Below, piece by piece: positions 47,748 to 64,000 of a DNA stretch of 64,000 nucleotides. A model generated the notes under the pieces. It was not told where the DNA came from. It did no database searches and worked only from the letters and a program-made list of their open reading frames with translations. Each line of letters opens with the position of its first letter. Positions within the stretch are counted from its first letter, which is position 1. Source of the DNA: Dermatemys mawii (lineage: Eukaryota > Chordata > Testudines > Dermatemydidae); assembly GCA_007922305.1 (NCBI GenBank), contig ML677478.1, positions 1,076,497-1,140,496 of the forward strand. The letters run 5' to 3'. Made by a program: the position numbers and the translations under genes.

Positions 47748-49415
47748 ATGGACGGTTCCCTGCAGGGAGCCCCGGCCGGAGCCTCGCCCCGCCCGCTGAG
47801 CGGGGTTCGCGGCCCCGCTCGCCCGCATGGAGCGCGGGGCTCCGAGGAGCGGGAGCTCCCAGGTGATGAGCCCGGGGGGGCGGGGGGAGGGGAAAAGCTG
47901 GGACCCCAGCAAGGCTTCCACCGTCCCCCTTTTGTGGGGCTCGGGACCTTATGGCAGGACCCCCCCTTCCCTGCCCCCCTAGGGCTCAGGTAGGATGTCG
48001 GGGCAGAACCAGCCTCCCCTCTCCCCCGTCTCGGGACAGGTCTGTCAAGGGTTCGGTCCCTGTTGATCGGGGTCTGTTATCCCCTTTCTCCCTGGTGCAG
48101 GGGAGGAATCCCTTTCCCCGGCCCTTGAGTACGCAGATCGTCCTCGAATCAAGGGATCCCCGATGGTTTATTAGGTGCATTACGATAGCCCCGATGAGCC
48201 CAGTCATGGATCGGGGTCCCCCTGTTCTAGGTGCAGTACATTATGTATTAGGTGTATTACAGTAGTGCTGAGGATCCATCGTGCTGGGCGCTGTAAAGAC
48301 ACAGAGCAAACGGAGAGTACCTGCCCCAAACTGCGGACAATCCAAGCACTGTGCTGGCCATCAGAAAACACAATCACAGTGGTCCCTTCTATCCTGATCA
48401 TCTGTTAATCCTCCTTCTCCCGGCAGGTGTCGGGACAGCAAGTAAAACAGAGGCACATGGGACGTCCCCCAGTGTCTGTGTCCCGGGGCACCCACAGAGA
48501 GACCCTCCAAGGAGGAGACGGATTAAACACGCTTGCTCCGAGCCGGGCTTCATCAACCTTCTGGGCATCCTGGAACCTCCCCGCCCTGCTGCCCGGAGAC
48601 CGGCGGACAAGCCCTACCGGTGCACGGAGTGCGAGAAGAGCTTTGGCCAGAGCTCGGTGCTGATCGAGCACATGCGGATCCACACGGGCGAGCGCCCCTT
48701 CGTCTGCGGCCAGTGCGGCAAGCGCTTCAGCCAGAGCTCCACCTTGCTGGGCCACCAGCGCACTCACACGGGCGAGAAGCCTTTCACCTGCCCCGAGTGC
48801 CAGCGCAGCTTCAGCCGCAGCTCCGCCCTGACGGAGCACCAGCGCACCCACACCGGAGAGACCCCTTTCCACTGCCCCGAGTGCGGCAAGAGCTTCAGCC
48901 GCACCTCCAACCTGGTGAAGCACCTGCGCACCCACACGGGCGAGAAGCCCTACGGCTGCCGGGAGTGCGGGAAGCGCTTCAGCCTCAGCTCCAACCTCAT
49001 CAAGCACGAGCGCACCCACACCGGGGAGAAGCCCTTCGCCTGCGGGGAGTGCGGCAAGCGCTTCAAGAAGAAGACCCACCTGGTGTCCCACCACCGCACC
49101 CACACCGGGGAGCGGCCCTACGAGTGCACGGAGTGCGGGAAGCGCTTCAGCCAGAGCTCCACCCTCATCGAGCACCAGCGCATCCACACCGGTGAGAAGC
49201 CTTTCCGCTGCCCCGACTGTGGGCGCGGCTTCTACGTCAACTCCAAGCTGATCAAACACCGGCGCATCCACACCGGGGAGAAGCCCTACGGCTGCAGCGT
49301 CTGTGGGAAGAGCTTCCGCTACAAGCAGCAGTTCACCCGCCACCAGCAGCTGCACCAGGGGGAGGAGCCGGTGGCCGTCCTGACCCTGGGTGGGGTCAAC
49401 GTCCTCCTGACTTAG
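47748..49415 (+). CDS. C2H2 zinc finger protein, nine fingers (downstream copy)
   Basis: Exon 47748-47862 encodes [19 protein letters not shown] and ends with GSEERELP, matching the GSEERE end of the other copy, phase 1. The frame is open further upstream, so the start is less certain; the ATG at 47827 is out of frame with the finger exon. Exon 48427-49415 encodes a basic linker, [11 protein letters not shown], nine C2H2 fingers and the tail [17 protein letters not shown]. About 367 residues. Fingers 4-7 have the same helix residues as the upstream gene, while 1, 2, 3, 8 and 9 differ at contact positions (for example finger 8 YVNSK against CVSSN). It arose by tandem duplication. DNA target unknown. 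Confidence 0.85.
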
Positions 49416-49469
49416 AGTACGGGAATTCCTCGGGCCTCCTGTCTTGCAGCATGGGAATTTCTTGTCTAG

Positions 49470-49740
49470 ATTTCCTGCAGCTCTGGGAGTGGGAGGCTGA
49501 GAGTCAGGACGCCTGGGTTCAATCCCTGGCTCTGGAAGGGGAGTAGAATTTAGTGGTTAGAGCAGGTGGGGGCAGGACTCCTGGGTTCTCTTCCTGGATC
49601 TAGGAGGGGATCGAGGTCTGTGGTAGAGCAGGTGGGCTGGCAGTAAGGACTTCTGGGTTCTACCCAGAGCTCTTGGGAGGAGGGGGGGTCTAGTGGGTTA
49701 GTGCCTGGGGGCCAAGAGCACTAATGAATTCTGTTCCAGC
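49470..49740 (+). repeat. Tandem MIR-head repeats after the second zinc finger gene
   Basis: Three to four degenerate units (aggacgcctgggttcaatcc, gcaggactcctgggttctct, ggacttctgggttctaccc). Confidence 0.55.
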
Positions 49741-50636
49741 TGTGGTTGATGATTTTGGGAATTTGTGTGGGGAAAGGAGGCTGGGAGTAGCTGAAAACTG
49801 CTGTTACGGTGAGCCTTGGTTTAAGCTACCAGAGCTAACCTCCAGGTTAGAGGTTCAAATCTAGCTTCGGCAAGGTGCTCCGAGCCTGAGCGATATTAAG
49901 TGTGTTGGAACCTTTCCCACTTTGCAAGACTGCACTGGGATTCCTCTCCCATCAAGGGCATGGTGGTCACACAGCTGTTCATGACTCCCCTGGAGGGGTC
50001 AGAGTTCCCAGGCTGGGAGCTTACACACTAGTTATTGTCACACTAGATGAAAGATCTTTAGAGTGGGCTTCACTTTATACAGTTGAGAACCCTTCCATTA
50101 TAGCGACTAACAGACTGTAGACTCTAAACCGTTCCAAAGGCAGTGTTCTCGGTCTCTTGGCTGTGTTATATCGGTTTGTATGTGCTAGTTGTGTGTTTGT
50201 GTGTATTGGTAAAATACCATCCCTGCACTGATAGAGTGCTAAGGTTGAGACGTATAAGTAGTTGCAGGGAGGTCGGGGGAATTAAAGTCTAAACTTCCCA
50301 CCTCAGTATTAACCTCATTGCATCAAGTCATTGTTACAGGGTCCATCCATTGCAGCAGAAGAGAGCAGAAGTCTAAGGGCTTATCTGCATTGGCGAGTGG
50401 ACTGCAGTAGCGCCCTGTGCGGGTTCTCTGTTCTGAGAAGAGGGATTTCCTTCTAGAGTAAGTGGTCCACTTCCAAAGCTCACTAATTGTTCCAGAATAG
50501 AGTGGCCACGTGGGGAGCTTATTCCACATAGATTCTGGTCAGTTTCCCCATACAGATAAGCCTTAAAAGAAGTACTGGGAGCCAGTATTCCTGGTGTGTC
50601 TTCTCCTCTAAGGGTGGAGTGTGTGGTCTAGTTAGA

Positions 50637-50810
50637 GCAGAGAGGCCTGGGAGTCAGGACACCTGGGTTCTATTTGTTTCTCTGCTGCTGACCATAAAGG
50701 GGCAAGTAATTTCCTCGCTTTCAGTTTCCCCACTCTTAAATAGAGTGATAACACTACTGACCTGAGTTTTTATTTGTTAATATTTATAAGCACGATATAA
50801 GTATTAATAC
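50637..50810 (+). mobile_element. MIR-type SINE
   Basis: tRNA-like head gagtcaggacacctgggttc then the core cgctttcagtttccccactc/ttaaatagagtgataacac, the standard MIR layout. It is the most complete MIR in the window. Confidence 0.75.
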
Positions 50811-51500
50811 TGTAAATAGACCCACCACTAGAGGGCATTCTGTACACTACATGGATGAATTATCGTGTTATTTAGGGTCAATAGACAGTGACTCAAATTA
50901 CTACCTCTTGCATCTGAGGCTGTGATGGAAAAAAGATGCATATCCCTGGTGTTACGTACTGTCCAGTGTTGTCTGGCCGAGTGCTGTGCTCAGATGGGCC
51001 ATTGTTGAGTGATCACATAGTAAAGGATCGTATTGTTTATTCTAGTAATACTGGGCTATAGCCTTGGATCGTCCTAATTCTGTTTTGTGAATTTCAGCCT
51101 AGTGGATTTTAGTTTTGTGAATTTAAATGTAACCCAAACAGATGTTCTGGTCATTGGCCAAACTCTACCCATAGCTGTTGGCAACACAAATCAAAGGCCT
51201 AAAGACAATGCTTATGGTAATCTAAGAGATTCACTTTAGCTAGTTCTGATACACTGTTTGCTGGTCCATGGATAGAAGCCAACAATTTTATACACATACT
51301 TGAGTCATCATCATGTTGGAATCAAGTTTTATTGTGTCATGTTTGGAGAGGGAAGGAACCTAGATTCTCTCCTCCCTGTCTGTGATTGTCTTGTGTTGAC
51401 TGTACTCCTGGTTAACTGATAACATTTTCTTTGACGTAAAACCTCAATAAATCATATATATTTCAAAATCCTTATTGGATTGGCAGTGTGTTTTATAGGC
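50811..51500 (+). repeat. Duplicated 3' flank of the zinc finger unit
   Basis: Colinear homology with 46060-47165: shared words include gtaaatagac, agagggcatt and acactacatgga, then ttgagtgatya and gtgaatttaaatgtaa. Divergence here is far higher than in the finger exons. Confidence 0.65.
51446..51451 (+). terminator. Poly(A) signal AATAAA of the second zinc finger gene
   Basis: In aaacctcaataaatcatat, about 2 kb after the stop codon. The position is conserved with 47110. Confidence 0.5.
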
Positions 51501-51744
51501 ACTGCGGGAGGGGAAGTGGGTTGCAGCACGGGAGGCTGGGAACCAGGACCTCTGGGTTCTCTATCCCAGCTCTGGGCGGGGAGTGGGGTTGAGGGGGTTA
51601 GAGCAGAGGGAGAGGGAACCTAGGACTCCTGGGTTCTGTGTGGAGGGTTGGGGTGACAGGGAGGGGTGCAGGCTGGGTGATGGGGAGTGGTGCATGCTGG
51701 GACACAGAGGGGCACTGGGACATGGAGCAATTCTTGCTGGGATA

Positions 51745-52160
51745 CTAGGGTGACCAGGTGTCTGGTTTTCAGCCGGAACACCCAGTCAAAAAGAGACCCT
51801 GGTCAGCACTGTCAAGCAGGCGTTAAAAGTCCGGTCAGCAATGCTGTGGAGCTAAGGCAGGCTATTGGCAGGAACCACAGACAAGGGGATCTAGGGTACG
51901 GTGCCAGCAGGCCAGAGCCGCGTGGCACAGAGCCGCCTGCCGCGCCTCCCCCTAGGAGCTGAACCTGCCGGCTGCTTGCAGGGCGCAGCGCAGTCCGCTG
52001 CGCCAGGACGAGCAGGAAGCCTGCCTTAGCCCCCCGCTGCACCGCTGACCGGGAGCTGCCGCAGGTGAGTCTGCGCCCCAACCCTGTGCCCTGCCAAACC
52101 CCTCAGTTCCGGCCCCACCCCAGAGCCCTCACCCCCTCCTGCACCCCAACCCTCGGCCCC
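51745..52160. mobile_element. GC-rich non-autonomous repeat upstream of KAT8
   Basis: Starts tagggtgaccaggtgtctgg / ttttcagccggaac. It contains gttaaaagtccggtcagc and ends in degenerate ccccaaccctgtgccc-like repeats. Resembles an abundant reptile repeat. Non-coding. Confidence 0.45.
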
Positions 52161-52345
52161 ACGGGTGGGGGAGAGCGAGCCACCAAGGGAGGGGGAATGG
52201 AGTAGGGAGCGGGGGAGGGGCAGGAGGTGTGGCCTCGGGAAAGGGGCGGGGCTAGGGTGTTCAATGTTGCGGGAGAGGGGGTTGGGGCCGGGTACGGTGA
52301 ACACGGGGATAGTGGGGAGCATGAAGATGGGGTGAGGGGAACGGT

Positions 52346-52605
52346 GCATGCTGGGATACTGGGGGACGGGGGTTAAGGGATGGGGCGCAGTGCATGCTGG
52401 GATACTGGGGGAGGCAAGGATACGGTGGAGGGAGCGCGGGGCATGATGGGATACTAGGGCCGCTCCCAGGTACCTCCCCCCCTCCGCTCTCGACATCACG
52501 TGACGCGGGTGTAACGTCACCTCCGGGCGCCCGCCACGCGCAGGCCGGTGGGGGGGGGCGGTTTGTTGTCCCGAGCCACTTCCGGTGACGCACTTCCGGC
52601 CTGTC
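52346..52605 (+). promoter_or_regulatory. KAT8 promoter: ZNF143-like words, E-box, tandem ETS sites
   Basis: GCATGCTGGGA at 52346 and 52392 and GCATGATGGGA at 52441 resemble ZNF143/THAP11 sites on the minus strand. TCACGTGA is at 52496-52503 and a CRE-like gtaacgtcac at 52511. Two ETS sites ACTTCCGG (52578 and 52592) are 14 bp apart and end 6 bp before the ATG. CpG-rich and TATA-less, as expected of a housekeeping promoter. Confidence 0.5.
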
Positions 52606-59503
<6,898 letters not shown>

Positions 59504-61479
59504 AAGGACGATGGGATACAGAAGTCCAAAGGACCCCTCAGTGGCGCGAGGATCTGGGCTGCACCCCGCCTGACCACAGAGCACCGGAGCAAACTACCAG
59601 CCGGGAGGGCTGGGCGTCGTTCTTTAGGCCAGCGCTGATTCGGCGGGGCTGGCGTCCTGTCCTCTCGCGTCTCCATTCCCCTGGAGCGTTGCATGGCGGA
59701 GTAGACCCCTGGCTGCGCTTTGCCCTCCCCAAGGGCACGAGAAAAGGGGTTCGTGGCTGCTGTCCCGCCTGTCAGTTGCACGCTGCACCCCGGTCAATAT
59801 CACCTTGGTGGACTGGTTAATTTGTGGTGGCGGGGTGTGGGCTGCTTCAGAGGCTGTGGGGGGCAGCAGCAGCTGAGTGTGGGGGAGGAGTTCCACAGCT
59901 GGCAGGGGATGGGGGAAGAAATGCCCGGGTTAATGGGTTAACAGGACAGCGTGGCACCGGGTGTCAGTGCTGGGCAAACACGCCCTGTGCAGTTAATCCC
60001 CTGGTCTTGCAGTAGAGGGAAGCAGCCCTGGGGGAAGGTACTGGGACAACCCCGCCAGGAAGTGGACAGGGCAAGGGCAGCGTGGGATTCCCTTACGTAC
60101 AGTCAACTCTGGTGCTGTGCACCTCCAGCCCGGAGCTGGGGTCCTGGGGCGGGGGGCCCAGAGTGACTTACCACCCCCAGGTGCACACGCAGGCCACCCA
60201 CATACCCCAGCTGCTGCGGGCAGAGCCCGTTCTGGCCAGGACGCTGCCCCTTCTGCTAATCTCCGTGATGGGGGCATCTCCCCACTAGGAGCTTAGCTGG
60301 GTCCCCTCCAGAACCTTTCATGCCCCAGCTGCCCCCCTGCTGCTGGGGTTCCCCCACCCCCTCCGGCCTGCACTCCTTAGGATTCCCCTCACCATCCAGT
60401 GCTCCCCATGCCACCGGCCCCTCCTGCTACTGGCATCCTGGTCCCAGTTCCCTTGTCCCACCTCTTCCACTCCTGGGATCCCTCCCTGATCTCCCATTCC
60501 AGACCCCCTGGGCTCCCCGCAGTGGACTGGGAGAAAACCAGGGGCTCAATTCAGAACTGGTCTCAGTTCAGTTCTTGAACCCCCACAAAGCCAAGCGCTG
60601 CATGGGACGGATGTGTGGGTCTCTCCCAGGGCTGAAGGGCTGGGGCTCCCTGCCCAGGGATACGCAGAGGATACAGTCTCCGTGCTGCGAGCTGGCCTCT
60701 TCCCTCCCCACCGATCTCCCACTCCTCCACTCCCTAGGCTGGCGCCCCCAGCTGGAGATGCAAGTAAGCATTGCTGCCAGGGGGGACGAGCGTGGGGGAA
60801 CGGCTGCCGCCGACAGCCCCCCCAAGCCAGTCCCCACAGCTCCCCTGCGCTCCTGCTCGCTGCCTACGGGTGTATTTTTTTTGCTTTCAGAGTGTATTTT
60901 TCATACATAAAAAGGAAGAGTCTGAATAACCTGTATGTGTGCGGAGGCCTGCTTGGGAGTGTCATGTACACGGGGTATGGTGCACAGTTTAGCAGGATTG
61001 CGCAGGGGGGAGACACAGACACAGGGCATGGGGCTGGGGAAGGGGATCCGGGCAGGTGCGCAGTGTAGGGGGAACAAGCTCAGGGGAGAGGGGAACAGGG
61101 AGGGATCCTAGCAGTGGGGCACGCAGACCGGGGTAGGGATCCGGGCAGTGAGGGACACAGCACAGAAATGCATTCTGGGCTGTATTCAGCCACTCCCCAA
61201 GGAGTTCAGACCTCCCGCCCCCAGCCAGCTCAGCACAGGTGCCTCAGAGGCGCCTCTCCTTAACCCTGCCAGCAGGTTCCTTGGCCCGGCTCCAACCCGG
61301 ATTCCCCGGGTGTATTAGCACTGCCCAGCCCTGGATTAACTGTTCCTGACACCCAGCCTTGTGGCTAGCAAACACGCATTAGCCAGGAGTGGCCCAGACT
61401 TTACTTTGTGGGCAGGGTCCTTATCACTGAGTTGGGGGTGTCAGGACATCTGGGTTCTAGCCCCCACCTCTGGGAGAAC
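59504..61479. other. KAT8 3' flank, no gene recognised
   Basis: GC-rich; several long frames without motifs. No canonical AATAAA was found close to the stop codon, so the KAT8 3' end is not placed. 61000-61160 has loose ggggacacagaca-type repetition. Confidence 0.45.
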
Positions 61480-62560
61480 ATAAGATCGGCCAGACTGGGT
61501 CTGACTGAAGGTCCATCTAGCCCAGTGTCCTGTCTTCAGACAGTGGTCAATGCCAGGTGCCCCAAAGGGAATGAGCAGAACAGATAATCACCAAGTGATC
61601 CTTCCCTGTCGCCCATTCCCAGCTTCTGGCAAACAGGCTAGAGCAGGGATCTCACACTCGAATCACCAGGAGGGCCACATGAGGACTAGTACATTGGCCT
61701 GAGGACCGTATCACTGACATCCCCCCCGCTGCTGCCCCGGCCCCCCTCTTCCATGAGGTTCCGCCCCGTCCCGCCTCTTCCCACCCCTTTCCTGAGTGTG
61801 TGGCTCTCCGCTCCATCCCACTCTCTCCTGGAAAGTGCTAAGCGGCGCTCAAGAGCTAGAGGTAGGCAGAGGAACGGGTACACTGCAGCACTAGGAGGAT
61901 CGAGGGGGGACAGGAGCTTGGCAGGCTGCAGAAAATAACTCCCAGGGGAGGGAGGGAGGGTGTGGGGAGCTTGGCGGGCCACAAGCAATAACCCTCTGGG
62001 CCATTTGTTTGAGACCCCAGGGCTAGAGACTCCATCCTAGTCCATCCTGGATAATAGCCATTAATGGACCGATCCTCCATGAATTTAACTAGTTCTTTTT
62101 TGAACCCAGTTATAGTCTTGGCCTTCACAACATCCTCAGGCAAGGAGTTCCACAGGTTGACCGTGCATTGTGTGAAGAAATACTTCCTTTTATTTGTTTT
62201 AAACCTGCTGCCTGTTAATTTCATTTGGTGACCCCTAGTTCTTGTGTTGTAAGAAGTAGTAAACAACACACCCTTATGTACTTTATGCCAGTCATGATTT
62301 TATAGACCTCAATCATATCTCCCCTTAGTCATCTCTTTTCCAGTCTTACTAATCTCTCCTCATATGGAAGCCGTTCCATACCCCTAATCATTTTCTCAAC
62401 CTTTTCCAATTCCAATATATATTTTTAAGATGGGGTGACCACATCTGCATGCAGTATTCCAGATGTGGGTGTACCATGGATTTGTATAGAGGCAACATGA
62501 TATTTTCTGTCCTATTATCTATCCCTTCAATTATTTCCAGCAGTCTGTTCACTTTGGATT
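61480..62560 (-). mobile_element. CR1 LINE 3' part, antisense, split by a hAT-like element
   Basis: 61480-61643 and 62029-62560 are continuous CR1 antisense sequence (agatcggccagactgggtc; ttcacaacatcctcaggcaa; cttagtcatctcttttcc). The minus strand encodes the C-terminal ORF2 words FFTQC and HLEYCMQMW. It is interrupted at 61644-62020. Confidence 0.85.
61644..62020. mobile_element. hAT-like non-autonomous transposon with intact 8-bp target duplication
   Basis: Ends cagggatctcacac and, inverted, ctggggtctcaaac. Perfect 8-bp direct repeat ggctagag on each side (61636-61643 and 62021-62028), the hallmark of hAT insertion. 377 bp, non-coding, inside a CR1 copy. Confidence 0.85.
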
Positions 62561-62564
62561 CCAG

Positions 62565-62665
62565 GGCTGGATGTTGGGGTTCTAGCCCCGGCTCTGGGAA
62601 GGGCATGGGGCTGGGAGCTTGGATTCCTGGGTTCTAGCCCAGCTGTGGGAGGAGACTGGGGTTTA
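62565..62665 (+). repeat. MIR-head repeats
   Basis: tggggttctagccccggctctg and cttggattcctgggttctag units. Confidence 0.5.
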
Positions 62666-62744
62666 GTGGTTAGAACAGCACAAATTAAAAAAACAAAACA
62701 AAAAAACCCCAGAGCCTTTCTCATAATACAGGACAAACACCCTC

Positions 62745-62750
62745 TTTATT
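62745..62750 (-). terminator. Poly(A) signal (AATAAA on minus) for the prostasin-like gene
   Basis: Minus-strand gtttaataaagagggtg, about 615 bp after the stop codon at 63366. The only good signal in that interval. Confidence 0.5.
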
Positions 62751-63365
62751 AAACCCTTCCTCTGGAGTCAAACAGCCCTTCCATACCCCCCACCGCCCCA
62801 TACTTAGAACAATTAGGAGGTCTGGCCTTACGTCCCAGATAAGACAGGCAGGCAGTCCCATGTGTTAACCGTCCCTAGCTCACAGCTGGGCACGCGTGAT
62901 GAACTCCGATCTCTTTTGAACCTCCCTTCACTCCATGACTCTCCCCGGGTGGAAAAACCAGCTCTGCTGGTGCCGCCCGGCCCAGCCTTGGGGGTTCGAC
63001 TGACGCCAAGGAGCCAAGACCTTCCTGCCAGACTTGTCACATTAGAGCCCATTGGCTTGACTCATGCCTGGACTGAAACCCCGCTGTTTCTGCGTGACGT
63101 GGGTGTAAGGACGAGGGGAACGTTTCCCAGAGCGCCCCTCTTCGGGGGCCAATCTACCTCCTCCCAGAATCCTTTGGGGACAACCACAGTCAAAGGGCTG
63201 CCTGGGCAGGTACCCTGAAAATAGCCTTGTGGGGAGGGGAAGTAGGGGGCAAAATCTACTGGGATATCCGCCACCGAGTGGCTACGATCACAATGGTGGA
63301 TCCCGGGCCCCCAAGATCCCCTCTCCCCCTAACATCTCTGCTCTTGGGAGCTGGCGAGGGTGGGG

Positions 63366-63662
<297 letters not shown>

Positions 63663-63782
63663 TCAGGGTGGGAAGAGGGAGATTGGGAGCTTGTTAGGCT
63701 GCCCTAGGAGGTGTCATGGTGACAGAACCAGGCTTAGAAACAGGGGTCAGGGAGATGCCAACTGCGAGGGCCCTGACTCTCC

Positions 63783-64000
63783 CAGAGTGGGGCCCTGGGG
63801 GTCAGAGCAAGGCCGGAGGGGTCGGCGTGACCCCAGGTGCCAGAGTGGAGCTCAGGGGCTGGCGTGAGCCATGATTCCAGAGTGAGGCTCAGGGGTCGGT
63901 GTGACCCTGGGTGCCAGAGTGAGGCCCGGGGGCTGGCGTGAGCCGCGATCCCAGAGAGAGGCCCGGGGGCTGGCGTGAGCCGCGATCCCGGAGAGAGGCC
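63783..64000 (+). repeat. 37-bp minisatellite in the prostasin-like gene intron
   Basis: Units start at 63803, 63841, 63878, 63915, 63952 and 63989 (cagagtgaggctcaggggtc...), with a partial one at 63783. Period 37 (one 38). The last two full units are nearly identical. The array runs off the window. Confidence 0.9.

Overview
This is vertebrate nuclear DNA, most likely from a reptile and probably a cryptodiran turtle. Genes are split into short GT-AG exons. The intergenic space is packed with CR1 LINEs, MIR-type SINEs, short inverted-repeat DNA transposons and a Penelope-like element. A tRNA-derived SINE with a CR1-type tail (about 20811-21005) is of the kind known from turtles. The gene content matches the amniote PYCARD / zinc finger / KAT8 / PRSS8 neighbourhood (human 16p11.2). 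The organism call is inference from repeats and synteny; no search was run.

Region by region. 1-2560 is an antisense CR1 LINE. 2775-11302 (minus) holds a chain of six phase-compatible exons: a pyrin-like (PYD) first exon, three short linker exons, then two exons that look like the entry into a FIIND (NLRP1/CARD8-type) domain. The gene runs off the left edge. 17294-20424 (plus) is PYCARD (ASC), complete in three exons. 20425-30000 is almost entirely transposon remains. 30071-30334 (plus) is a PYCARD-like pyrin domain that stops at the end of the domain, i.e. a PYD-only protein. 30500-35400 is a minisatellite-rich stretch with a large inverted arrangement and a Penelope element nested in a small DNA transposon. 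37028-42373 and 47748-49415 (plus) are two tandemly duplicated nine-finger C2H2 zinc finger genes, the first with a decayed Gypsy-type retrotransposon in its intron. 52606-59503 (plus) is KAT8 (MOF), all eleven coding exons recovered, with a 400-base assembly gap in intron 1. 63366-63653 (minus) is the last coding exon of a prostasin-like (PRSS8) serine protease that continues past the right edge.

How the genes fit together. Three pyrin-domain genes sit within about 19 kb: a possible sensor (PYD-FIIND), the inflammasome adaptor ASC, and a possible soluble pyrin-only regulator derived from ASC. The sensor candidate and PYCARD are divergently transcribed. This looks like a compact inflammasome cluster. 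Mammals have a comparable but apparently independent arrangement, with PYDC1/POP1 beside PYCARD. The right half is a chromatin/transcription block (two zinc finger genes and the H4K16 acetyltransferase KAT8) whose promoters share motif types.
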